64,000 nt of DNA from PALSA-612 sp963755155 (GTDB taxonomy: Bacteria; Actinomycetota; Thermoleophilia; Gaiellales; Gaiellaceae). Under the pieces are notes generated by a model that made no database searches, was not told where the DNA came from, and saw only the letters and a program-made list of their open reading frames with translations. Positions 16,340 through 24,430 of the stretch are shown here, piece after piece (positions within the stretch are counted from its first letter, which is position 1; each line of letters opens with the position of its first letter). Location of the stretch: NCBI GenBank assembly GCA_963755155.1, contig CAVWIV010000007.1, positions 558,001 to 622,000 of the forward strand. Direction: 5' to 3'. Position numbers and translations under genes: made by a program.

Positions 16340-17664
16340 CAGCCTGGAAGTCTGGCGAACTTCGCGGCCGCCGGCGACCAGAGCACCGAGAACCCGGGGT
16401 TGACGCCTACGGCGCGCCGGAACCACCGCATGGCAGCGGCGTCGTTGCCGAGGCAGCGCTCGATCATCCCGCGGTGGAAGAAGAACGACGCGTCCTGGGT
16501 GCCCAGGCGGAGGGCGCGCTGCGAGTACCCCTTCGCCTCGGCGCAGCGACCCTGGCGAGCGAGGCCCCAGGCGACCGTGTCGGCTGCGTGAATGGTCGGC
16601 CTCGTGCGGTAGTCCGCGTACGCAAGAGCTGTGGCCGCCCGGACGTCCTCGCCGTGGTCGATGTGGACCAGTGCCTCCTCGATGCCGTTGCGGACGCCGT
16701 TCGCGCGCTCCGTCAGCTCGATGCCGTTGAAGATCGCGTACTGGCGGGCGGCGGCTTCAGGCCGGCCGGCACGTCGCAAGAGGTCACCGAGCGTCGCCAC
16801 GTACTCGGGCAGCCCCGCGATCGCCACCGCGCGTCGCTCGAAGGCGATGGCCCGGGACAGCCGCTTCCGAGCAGCCTCGACTAGTGCGAGGCCGTCGAAA
16901 GCGGCTGCGTAACCCGGGACGTGGGCGAGCGCGAGGCGGTACTGCCGCTCCGCGCCCTGGTGGTCGCCTCCCAAATAGAAAAGCTTGCCGAGGTGCACAG
17001 CCGACCAGGCTGCCGCCTCCGTGCCGGGAACGGCGGTCTCGGCAGCCAGCCGCATTGCGGCGACGGCGCCGGAGTGGTCGCCGAGCAGTTCCCGCGCGTA
17101 CGAGACACGAGCGTAGGCGGGCAGGCCCGGCTTGACCTGCCCCAGCTCGTCGAACGTCGCGAAGCCTTCGCGGTAGCGGCCGAGCTCGACGAGGGCATCG
17201 CCGATGGCGCCGAGCATCCTTGGCTCGGTGGGGGCCAGCGCCCGAGCTCGGCGTGCGAAGGCGAGCGCCTCCGTAAACCGGTGGCTCGAGAGTGCGAGCG
17301 AGGTGAGGCCCGAGAGCGCGACGGTGCTCTTCTCGTCGAGCTCGAGCGCCCGCCGGCTGGCGGCTTCCGCACGGTGGTAGAACGCCACGTCTCCGGTCTC
17401 CCGCGACCGCTGCTGGTACGCGAGCCCGATGAGGGCGTGGGCTGCGGCGTCGTCCGGGTTCTGCCGAATCTGCTGCTGGAGACGAAGGACGAGGGCGGCG
17501 GCGTCCTTCACCGACGAGAACGCCGGGTCGAACGCGGCCGCAGCCTGCACCGTCGGGATCGCCGAGGCCTCAGCCGACGGCGACTCGCGCAACGCGCCCC
17601 CGAACAGTACGACCGCCGCAGCGGCGAGGAGTGTGGTGGTGGCTATGAGGATTTTGTTTCGCAT
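16339..17664 (-). CDS. secreted or membrane-anchored TPR protein
   Basis: The 441-residue protein starts MRNKILIATTTLLAAAAVVL, a signal peptide or N-terminal anchor. It then consists mainly of tetratricopeptide repeats, for example DDAAAHALIGLAYQQRSRE, ALELDEKSTVALSGLTSLAL and LGDLLRRAGRPEAAARQYAI. It probably acts as an extracytoplasmic scaffold. The position, cotranslated with the anti-sigma factor and after DUF4331, suggests a signal-input or client role in the sigma pathway, which is inference. The open frame upstream of 17664 includes a poly-Pro stretch that I do not count. Confidence 0.82.
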   Translation of the reverse strand: MRNKILIATTTLLAAAAVVLFGGALRESPSAEASAIPTVQAAAAFDPAFSSVKDAAALVLRLQQQIRQNPDDAAAHALIGLAYQQRSRETGDVAFYHRAEAASRRALELDEKSTVALSGLTSLALSSHRFTEALAFARRARALAPTEPRMLGAIGDALVELGRYREGFATFDELGQVKPGLPAYARVSYARELLGDHSGAVAAMRLAAETAVPGTEAAAWSAVHLGKLFYLGGDHQGAERQYRLALAHVPGYAAAFDGLALVEAARKRLSRAIAFERRAVAIAGLPEYVATLGDLLRRAGRPEAAARQYAIFNGIELTERANGVRNGIEEALVHIDHGEDVRAATALAYADYRTRPTIHAADTVAWGLARQGRCAEAKGYSQRALRLGTQDASFFFHRGMIERCLGNDAAAMRWFRRAVGVNPGFSVLWSPAAAKFARLPG

Positions 17665-17672
17665 GAGAGGGG

Positions 17673-17703
17673 GTGGGGGAGGCCGCCGCACGACCTCCCC
17701 CAC
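17673..17703 (-). promoter_or_regulatory. intercistronic hairpin between DUF4331 and TPR genes
   Basis: Perfect 10-bp arms (plus-strand GTGGGGGAGG at 17673-17682, CCTCCCCCAC at 17694-17703) surround an 11-base loop, 9 bases before the TPR start. Read on the minus strand, the 5' arm contains GGGGGAGG, an SD-like sequence locked in the stem, and no other SD is near the start. There is no T-run, so attenuation or differential expression is likelier than full termination. Confidence 0.55.
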
Positions 17704-17713
17704 GGTGAAGGGG

Positions 17714-19015
17714 CTATGGCTTCTGCTGCCCCTTCGAGTTGGCGTAGCCCTCGTGCGGGTGCGCCTCGTACGGGAACGCGCCGAGAGAGGCCACATCACC
17801 GGAGTTGACGCCGTCGCCGAGCGGCAGCTTCTTGCCCTTCAGGAACCCGGCCACGGCCTGCTCTGCGATGTCGATCACGTCATCGCCGAGCCGGCGCCCG
17901 TTCGGCCAGCCTCCGTTGTCGCCGCCGAGCACGCCCATGCGGCTGACCTTGCCGGCCGGGGTCACCGGGACGGCGAGGTTGATCCGCAGCATGTCCGCGA
18001 GCCTTGCGCCCGTGAACGTGACGTTGGGAATGCCGGTCAGCAGTACCGCCACGAGGTCGTCACGGTTGGTGGCCGGGACGTCGAGCTTGTAGACGGTGTT
18101 GATCGTCGCTGCGAGCAGCGGGTCGGTGTAGTACTTCCTGTACTTCGCGTCCTGGGCCGGCTGACCCCGGTTCCAGGCGTCCTTCAGCGAAGTCGGGATG
18201 ATGACCTCATTGATGAGCGGGTTGCCGAGGCGGGACACCTGCGTCCAGCCACGGCTGAGCTTCCCGCCCACCGTGACGTTCTTCCGGTCGGTGGACGACC
18301 AGATGCCGATCGTGTGTCTTCGGTTGTCGAGCTGTGCGATCGGGATCTGGAGCGCGACTGCGTGGACGTTGTAGCCGGCAAAGAAGTCCTTACCGCCGCC
18401 CTTGTCGCCTGTCGTCCCCGCTTTACGGAAGCCGAGCAGGTCGAAGATCGCGCCGATGTCGCCGTAGAAGGCGTCCTCACGCTGACCGGCGAAGATCTTG
18501 ACGCCGCCCTTCGTGAGGATCGACTTCGCGACGGTCGCCTTGTAGTCCTTGACGCCGAGGAAGCCGAGCAGCCGGGGGCCGATGTTGTTCGGCGGCGTCG
18601 TCCCCTTCGCGAACGCCTTGCCGTTCCGTGTCACCGTGAACGGCTGCGTCGTGTTGCCGAGGAAGAGCGGGCCCGTAGGCGTCTTGAATCGGAACGCGTA
18701 CGTGATGTCCGGCCGGCCGTCCCCGGTGCGGTCGATCTTGATGTTGTAGCGGGCGCTGGGTGAGAACGTGAACCAGTTGGGGCCTGCCGCGGGGTCTTCC
18801 GCGGGGATCCAGTTGGACACGATCGTCAGGGTGCTGGGCTTGTCAGGGCTGCGGAACGCGTAGAGATCCGTGTTGTCTGCCGTCGGATCCTCGGCGATCA
18901 GCGGAGCCTCGCGGTGGCTGGAGGCCGTTCCCTCGCCCGCGAGGGTGGGCCCGACCAGCACCGCCAGCACGGCCGCCGCGGCGATACCGAAGGCGGCCAG
19001 TGCGTACTTGCGCAT
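17714..19015 (-). CDS. DUF4331 secreted protein
   Basis: The 433-residue protein has a Sec signal (MRKYALAAFGIAAAAVLAVL) followed by SSHREAPLIAEDPTADNTD, the signature start of DUF4331. Further family blocks are DLYAFRSPDKP, NVHAVALQIPIAQL, NPLINEVIIP, ADMLRINLAVP and GWPNGRRLGDDVIDI. The family has no proven biochemical function; its proteins are exported and often encoded with TPR proteins and ECF sigma/anti-sigma pairs, as here. It is the first gene of the sigma operon. A TTTCGAC element lies 59-65 bases upstream of the start. Confidence 0.9.
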   Translation of the reverse strand: MRKYALAAFGIAAAAVLAVLVGPTLAGEGTASSHREAPLIAEDPTADNTDLYAFRSPDKPSTLTIVSNWIPAEDPAAGPNWFTFSPSARYNIKIDRTGDGRPDITYAFRFKTPTGPLFLGNTTQPFTVTRNGKAFAKGTTPPNNIGPRLLGFLGVKDYKATVAKSILTKGGVKIFAGQREDAFYGDIGAIFDLLGFRKAGTTGDKGGGKDFFAGYNVHAVALQIPIAQLDNRRHTIGIWSSTDRKNVTVGGKLSRGWTQVSRLGNPLINEVIIPTSLKDAWNRGQPAQDAKYRKYYTDPLLAATINTVYKLDVPATNRDDLVAVLLTGIPNVTFTGARLADMLRINLAVPVTPAGKVSRMGVLGGDNGGWPNGRRLGDDVIDIAEQAVAGFLKGKKLPLGDGVNSGDVASLGAFPYEAHPHEGYANSKGQQKP

Positions 19016-19073
19016 ACTGCGTGCTCCTTTCGTTGTCGGCCGTCTTGGTTGGGGATGGGTCTGTGCGGCCGTA

Positions 19074-19080
19074 GTCGAAA
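19074..19080 (-). promoter_or_regulatory. TTTCGAC element upstream of the DUF4331-sigma operon
   Basis: On the minus strand the sequence is CTTTCGACTACG, about 60 bases before the DUF4331 ATG. The same TTTCGAC followed by A or T occurs before three cysteine-rich genes and one other secreted gene. It may be a core promoter element of the ECF sigma factor; the assignment is tentative. Confidence 0.35.
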
Positions 19081-19120
19081 GGGCATTCGTAGGAGATCCC
19101 GGACCGGTTCGGATCCGGGT

Positions 19121-19201
19121 CGGGCGGAAATCTCACAATTTCCGCCCGCGGGTGGTCTCCGAGTGAGGTGAGTGAGCCGCGGCCGCCATGTCGGCCGCGG
19201 C
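19121..19201 (-). terminator. two consecutive strong hairpins between peptidase E and DUF4331 genes
   Basis: Hairpin 1 has 11-bp arms (CGGGCGGAAAT 19121-19131, ATTTCCGCCCG 19138-19148) and a 6-base loop. Hairpin 2 has 10-bp arms (GCCGCGGCCG 19176-19185, CGGCCGCGGC 19192-19201) and a 6-base loop. Both are perfect. Hairpin 2 starts 12 bases after the peptidase E stop on the minus strand and is a likely terminator despite lacking a T-run. Hairpin 1 lies 106 bases before the DUF4331 start and could instead be an operator. Confidence 0.55.
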
Positions 19202-19212
19202 GGTGGCGACGA

Positions 19213-19898
19213 TCAACTCGCTTCTGGGCTGGGGGTGAACAGCTTCCAGTGTCCCTCGGAGACGACTTCGACGTTGCCGTCGACCACTCGTATCGCGGTC
19301 TGGTCGTCGATCGCGTACGCCGGCACCGATAGCCCGGCGGCCCATCTCTCGATGTCGCCGAGGGGAGTGGCCGGCATGTCCTCGCGCTCAGGTGCGGAAA
19401 CACCGAGAAGTCGACCAGCCCCAGCGCTTCGTCGCTGCCGGTGAGCGGCTCGCTGTCGTCGTACGTCTCGCCTCCGAAGTCGGGAGTCGCCACCATCGCT
19501 CCGCCGCTCGTACCCACGTACACAGCCTCGGGCCGCAACGACGGCAAGAGGTCGGCGAGCCCGGATTGCCGCATCCAGTAGCACAGATACAACGGGCTCC
19601 CTCCCCAGACCAGCAGCGCGTCGACTTCCTCGACAGCCGCGACCCAATGCTCCTTCTTGATGCTGGGGAGCGCGGTGAGCTCCAGCACTCCCAACGACTT
19701 CCAGCCCAAAGCGCACATGGGGCCTCCCACTGTCCCGGACAAGAACCCATAGACGTGTGAGGGTCCGCCGGGGAAAGGCTGTACTCCGGTGGGAATGCAG
19801 AGCGCGCTGGACTCGGCGATCGGTTTGCCCAGCAGGTCGACCAGCGTGTCGTGGATGGTCGTGTTGGTGATGCCGTTGGACGTGAGAAGGATTTTCAT
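19213..19898 (-). pseudogene. peptidase E (S51 family) with one frameshift
   Basis: The N-terminal part (MKILLTSNGITNTTIHDTL, then VDALLVWGGSPLYLCYWM and YVGTSGGAMVATPDFGG, with the GTSGG nucleophile-serine motif) is in one frame up to LVDFSVFPHL. The rest (EREDMPATPLGDIERWAAGL, YAIDDQTAIRVVDGNVEVVS, HWKLF) continues in the next frame. One missing base near 19393 restores a normal-length dipeptidase/glutamine-amidotransferase-like protein of about 228 residues. The motifs on both sides are intact, so either a recent mutation or a consensus error fits. Paired TTCCGGAA palindromes lie upstream. Confidence 0.85.
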
Positions 19899-19996
19899 GC
19901 TGCTCCCGAGTCGGTTACGGATCCTTACGCCGTAGAGACTGGCAGACCACCGCACGCTCATCGGTCATGGCCGGATCCAGCCTCACGTCTTCGAAA

Positions 19997-20033
19997 GGCG
20001 TTCCGGAACGCCGGCCCTGGCGTCATTCCGGAA
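19997..20033. promoter_or_regulatory. paired TTCCGGAA palindromes
   Basis: GGCGTTCCGGAACGCC (19997-20012) is a perfect 16-bp palindrome. A second TTCCGGAA core lies at 20026-20033, 25 bp centre to centre. The pair is 100-135 bases upstream of the peptidase E start on the minus strand and just after the cDPG-synthetase-like gene. Two dimer sites of one regulator are plausible; the 195-base gap holds nothing else I recognise. Confidence 0.45.
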
Positions 20034-20093
20034 CACTGGCGCAGGCGAGGGTTATGTTGAGTTCCCTCCGAAGGACGCCAGTCGCCTCGACCG

Positions 20094-21434
20094 CTAGACG
20101 AGCGCTTGCTGCGAGATGAGGCCGCGTTCGGCGAAGATCGACGCCAGCGTTGGCTCGCCTACTCTCCTGCAGCCGATAGCTCACTCGTAGCGCCGGGCGG
20201 TCGAAGTCGATTAGACGGCGCAGGTCGATCGGCGTTCCGATGAGGACGAGGTCGGCGTCGGAGCGCGCGATCGTTTCGCGTAGCTCCTCCGTCTGCTCGT
20301 CGCCGTAGCCCATCGCGGGCAGCAGCGTGCCCGTGTTCGGGTACTTCACGAACGTCTCCGCGATCGAGCCGACGGCGAACGGCCGCGGGTCGACGAGCTC
20401 GGCCGCGCCGAACTGCTGAGCGGCCAGCACCGCCGCGCCGAACGTCATGTCGCCGTGCGTCAGCGTCGGGCCGTCCTCGATGCAGAGCACGCGCTTGCCG
20501 CGGATCTGCTCGCCGCCGCCCTCGACCTCGATCGGCGACGCGGCGAGCACGACCTGAGCCTTCGGGTTGTGCGCGCGGATCGACGCCAGCACCTGGTCGA
20601 CGGCGCCCTCGGGCGCCGAGTCCACCTTGTTGACGATGCAGACGTCGGCCATCCGGAGGTTCGTCTCGCCGGGATGGAAGCGGAGCTCGTGTCCCGCCCG
20701 GTGCGGGTCAAGGATCACGAGGTGGAGGTCGGGCGGATGAACGGCGTGTCGTTGTTGCCGCCCTCCCAGACGATGACGTCCGCCGCGTCCTCGGCGAGGT
20801 CGAGGATCTGCGCGTAGTCGATGCCGGCGAAGACGATGTTGCCCGCGGCGATGTGCGGCTCGTACTCCTCGCGCTCCTCGATCGTGCAGTCGGCCGCCTC
20901 GAGATCCTCGTAGCGCTCGAAGCGCTGCGCGACCTGCTTCGAGAGGTCGCCGTACGGCATCGGATGGCGGAGGACGGCCACGCGGTGTCCGGCCCCGCGG
21001 AGGATCTCCGTCACGCGGCGGCTCGTCTGGCTCTTGCCGGCGCCGGTGCGCACGGCGCAGATGGCGACGCACGGCTTCTTCGACGGCAACTCGGTCTCCC
21101 GCGGCGCGACGAGGCGGAAGTCGGCGCCCGCCGCGAGCGCGCGCGATGCGATGTGCATCACGTGCTCGTGAGAGACGTCGGAGTACGAGAACACGACCTC
21201 GTTCGCCTCGTGCTCGGCGATGATGTCCTCGAGCTCGGCCTCGGGCCGGATCGGGATACCGACCTGATACCGGTGCCCCGCAAGCTCGTATGGGTAGACG
21301 CGGCCGTCGATGTTCGGGATCTGGGTGGCCGTGAAGGCCACGACCTCGTGCTCGGTCGAGTCGCGGAAGAGGACGTTGAAGTTGTGGAAGTCGCGGCCGG
21401 CAGCGCCGACGATCACCACGCGCTTCGGATCCAT
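20094..21434 (-). pseudogene. cyclic 2,3-diphosphoglycerate synthetase-like GTPase, two frameshifts
   Basis: The protein starts MDPKRVVIVGAAGRDFHNFN and has a P-loop (AVRTGAGKSQTSRRVTE near residue 138) and WEGGNNDTPFIRP, then shifts frame near 20731 into DLHLVILDPHRAGHE and NKVDSAPEGAVDQ, the GTPase-like NKxD motif. It shifts again near 20162 to end PTLASIFAERGLISQQALV. Restored length is about 446 residues, matching the cpgS-like family. Both shifts are single bases. The archaeal relative makes cyclic 2,3-diphosphoglycerate; the bacterial function is not established. Confidence 0.85.
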
Positions 21435-21486
21435 CGCCGGCAGCCTATTCGCCCGTCCAGACGGAGTGAAGGGGTAGAGTCGTCAC

Positions 21487-22011
21487 GTGCCATTCGCGGC
21501 CTCCGTCAACGAGCAGATCGGCCACGAGTTCGCGGCCTCGCAGCAGTACGTGGCCATCGCCGCGTACTACGACACGGAGACGCTGCCACAGCTCGCGGCG
21601 TACTTCTACCGCCAAGCGGTCGAGGAACGAAACCACGCGATGATCCTCGTCCAGTACCTCCTCGACGCGAACGAGGACGTCACAATTCCCGGCGTCGATG
21701 CGCCCCGGACGTCGTTCGAGGACGTCGTCGCGCCCGTGCGGCTCGCGCTCGAGCAGGAGAAGACCGTGACCGAGCAGATCGCGGCGCTCGTCGCGCTCGC
21801 GCGCGAGGAGGGCGAGCTCGTCGGCGAGCAGTTCCTTCACTGGTTCCTCCAGGAGCAGCGCGAGGAGGTGTCGAGCATGTCCGACCTGCTCGCGATCGTC
21901 GAACGCGGCAAGGACAACCTCCTGCTCGTCGAGGAGTACCTCAGCAGGCAGAGCGGCGAAGAGAACCCGCTCGAGGCGGGCGCTCCTCCTGCCGCTGGCG
22001 GCGCTCTCTAG
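21487..22011 (+). CDS. ferritin-like iron storage protein
   Basis: The 174-residue protein fits the non-haem ferritin four-helix bundle. EFAASQQYVAIAAYYD provides the first helix, AVEERNHAMILVQYLLD carries the E-ExxH ferroxidase ligands near residues 49-54, and EQFLHWFLQEQREEVSSMSD carries the second ligand set near 115-125. It oxidises and stores Fe(II) in a 24-mer shell if like its family. The start is GTG. It is divergent from the GTPase-like gene, with a 52-base gap that must hold both promoters. Confidence 0.92.
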   Translation: MPFAASVNEQIGHEFAASQQYVAIAAYYDTETLPQLAAYFYRQAVEERNHAMILVQYLLDANEDVTIPGVDAPRTSFEDVVAPVRLALEQEKTVTEQIAALVALAREEGELVGEQFLHWFLQEQREEVSSMSDLLAIVERGKDNLLLVEEYLSRQSGEENPLEAGAPPAAGGAL

Positions 22012-22060
22012 CTGGTATTGGACGAGCTCGCGGCGCAGACAGCTGTCCGCACTCGCGCGT

Positions 22061-22523
22061 GTGAACGACCTCTTGGGGGAGGCGGGCATCGTACTACTGG
22101 CTGTTCGGCGGCTGGGCTGTCGACTTCTACGCAGGCTCGGTGACGAGGGCCCACGACGATGTCGACGCGGCGGTCTGGCTGGACGACCTACCGCGGATCG
22201 GGACGCTTCTCGAAGCAGATGGCTGGCACCACGCACCGGACGCCGACGAGGACGGTGGTACGGGTTACGAGCAGGGAGCAGTGCGATTGGAGCTCACCTA
22301 TCTCGTGCGCGGCGACGACGGAGCGATCTTCACGCCGATGCGACATGGTGGGCGATGGTCGGAGGAAGCGCTCGCGGACGATGTCCGCGAACTGAACGGA
22401 GTCAGCGCCAGGCTCTCGCTCTCGCGCCGCTGGTGAGCAGCAAAGTCGTCGCCGCGCGAGGATCCCGAGGAAGCCGCGAAGGACCGCGCCGACTTCGAGG
22501 AGCTGTCCCGGCTCGAGCTCTAG
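22061..22523 (+). pseudogene. nucleotidyltransferase (ANT(2'')-like) broken by frameshifts
   Basis: Pieces in different frames spell one small nucleotidyltransferase: VNDLLGEAG, then YYWLFGGWAVDFYAGSVTRA and HDDVDAAVWLDDL (GG-W and D-D catalytic motif), GYEQGAVRLELTYLV, then DPEEAAKDRADFEELSRLEL at the end. At least three single-base shifts (near 22090, 22420 and 22455) are needed. The family includes aminoglycoside 2''-adenylyltransferases and many uncharacterised relatives, so resistance should not be assumed. It ends overlapping the convergent gluzincin gene by four bases. Confidence 0.7.
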
Positions 22524-24012
22524 CGGAGCATCTCGCGGGCGCGCTCTGCGACCGCGGCCATCTCGATGCCGGCGCCGGTGACGTCGGCGAGCAGCTCGTC
22601 GGCCGTCGGCTTCTGGCCGAGCGACCACAGCTCCTGGAGCAGCGAGCCGGCCTGCTTCTTCGTGAACCAGTCGTAGCCGAACTTCGAGCAGAGGTGGAAG
22701 CGCAGCTGCGCCTCGAAGGCCCACGAGCGGAGGTACTCGGTGCAGTAGAAGCCGGGATCGACGTCGAACAGCCAGTCCGTCGGGCTCGGCTCGACCTTCA
22801 GCGCGCCGCCGAGGATCTCGACGTACCGCGAGCGCATCGACTCGACGTCGTCCGTGAGGTACAGCTCGAGCTCGTAGAGGAGCTTCGCCGAGTAGCGCCG
22901 CAGGAACCACAGCTCCTGCGCAGCGCTCTCGGCCGTGAAGCTCTTCGGGTCGCTGAACGAGAGCAGCCGGTCGAGCCAGGTCGGGTCGTTGACGAGGTGA
23001 TCGAAGAGCGTCGCCCAGCCCTCGGTGACGGCGTTGTCGCCGAGCCGCCGTTCCTCCATCGCTCAGGTCTGGCGGACGTCAGCGCGAAGTGCTCGGTGTG
23101 GCCGGCCTCGTGGAAGAGCGCTCGCCAGTCGTCGACGCCGCCGATCGGCTGGATGACGAGGACGACGCGGTCGGGAACCTCGATCGGGGCACAGAACGCG
23201 CGCGGCGACTTCTTCTCGCGCTGCTCGACGTCGAGCTCGACGTTCTTCTGGGAGTGAAGGTCGATGCCGAGGCCGGTGAGCGTGCTCTCGAGCGCCGGCA
23301 GCATGCCGTCGGCCGTGAAGCTCTCGTCCCACTCGGTCGCCCGGAAGAGCCGCGGGATGTCCCAGCGCTCCGCCTCGTCGAGCGAGATCCCGAGGCGCTC
23401 CCGCAGCAGCGGCTCGATCGTCTCCTCGAACAGCGTCTCCGTGTCGGCGAGGACGGCGCGGCACTGGTCGGCGAGATCGTCGAGCTCGAAGCCGAAGCGA
23501 CGGTGGAGCTCGACGGCGTCGGGCGCGCCGAGATCCTTGATCGCCTGAAGCGTGACGGCCATCCCCTCGCGGTACACGGGGTTCAGGTGCTCCTCGGTGA
23601 GCTCGTTCCGCGCCTGCTCGAGCGCGCGCCGCTTGTCGCGGTCGGGCTCGTTCGCCATCGCCGGGCGCAGCATGCGGAAGCCGACGGTGTCGCCGTCCAC
23701 GGTCGCCTCGAGCTTCGCCTCGAGCGCGGCGATCTGCTCGGCGTGCTTCTTCGTGAGGTTCCCGAGGTACTCGGAACAGCCGAAGTGCCACAGCTCGCGG
23801 ATCGAGCGATCGCCGTCCGCCGACGCGCCGAGCGCGTTCGCAGTCTCGAGCGACGTCAGCTCGGGATAGCGGTCGTAGATGTCCGCGATCTCGAGCGTGT
23901 CCTTGTGCCCGGCGTAGTGCATGTACCACTCGTCCATCAACTCCGCGAGGAACCGGTCGGCCTGTCCGCGGATCGATTCGAGCTCGGTCTTGGTCAGCGC
24001 TGCGTCCGCCAT
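22520..24012 (-). pseudogene. gluzincin-type metallopeptidase with one frameshift
   Basis: The large helical protein (about 497 residues when repaired) starts MADAALTKTELESIRGQADR. The zinc motif ALFHEAGHTEHFALTS (HExxH near residue 305) is followed, after a single missing base near 23047, by GDNAVTEGWATLFDHLV, whose EGW glutamate would be the third zinc ligand, as in M3-like peptidases. The C-terminal helices include SAAQELWFLRRYSAKLLYEL. HEAGH differs from the HEFGH of M32 carboxypeptidases and the HELGH of typical M3. No signal peptide. I cannot name the subfamily. Confidence 0.75.
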
Positions 24013-24031
24013 CGGCGCGTAGGATAGCCGC

Positions 24032-24430
24032 GTGAGGGAGATCGCCATCCGCACCACTCGGCGGACGCAGCTGGTCGAGATCACGGAGGACGTGCAGAGC
24101 GCCGTCAACGGCGTGAACGGGGCGGCCGCCATCCTCATCTACGTCCCGCACACGACGGCCGGCGTGACGGTGAACGAGCGCGCCGACCCGATGGTCGCGC
24201 GCGACTTCGAGACTGCCCTCGAGAAGATCGTCGACGACGGCTGGACGTGGAAGCACATCGAGCTGGGCGAGGAGAACGCGCCGTCGCACATCCGCGCGTC
24301 GCTCATGAGCCCGCAGGTGCTCGTACCGCTCGACGACGGTCAGCTCGCGCTCGGCACGTGGCAGGGCGTCTTCTTCTGCGAGTTCGACGGGCCGCGCGAC
24401 CGCAAGGTCTACGTCACGCCGCTCCAGTAA
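24032..24430 (+). CDS. YjbQ/UPF0047 family protein
   Basis: The 132-residue protein has the family marks: VNGAAAILIYVPHTTAGVTV near 28-47 (the PHTTAGVTVNE block), HIRASLMSPQVLVPLDDG, and LGTWQGVFFCEFDGPRDRKV near the end with its conserved GTWQGVFFCEFDGPR. These single-domain proteins have low thiamine-phosphate-synthase activity in E. coli, but their main role is unclear. The start is GTG. It is divergent from the gluzincin gene with a 19-base gap, and its stop overlaps the next ATG (TAATG). Confidence 0.93.
   Translation: MREIAIRTTRRTQLVEITEDVQSAVNGVNGAAAILIYVPHTTAGVTVNERADPMVARDFETALEKIVDDGWTWKHIELGEENAPSHIRASLMSPQVLVPLDDGQLALGTWQGVFFCEFDGPRDRKVYVTPLQ

Noticed and set aside
22061..22523. 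Aminoglycoside resistance gene
   Set aside because: The fragments resemble the ANT(2'')-like fold, but the gene is broken several times and most relatives have no shown resistance activity.
19000..24012. Recently acquired genomic island
   Set aside because: There is no integrase, tRNA end, insertion sequence or base-composition change; broken frames are better explained by indels because similar breaks occur in core genes elsewhere.
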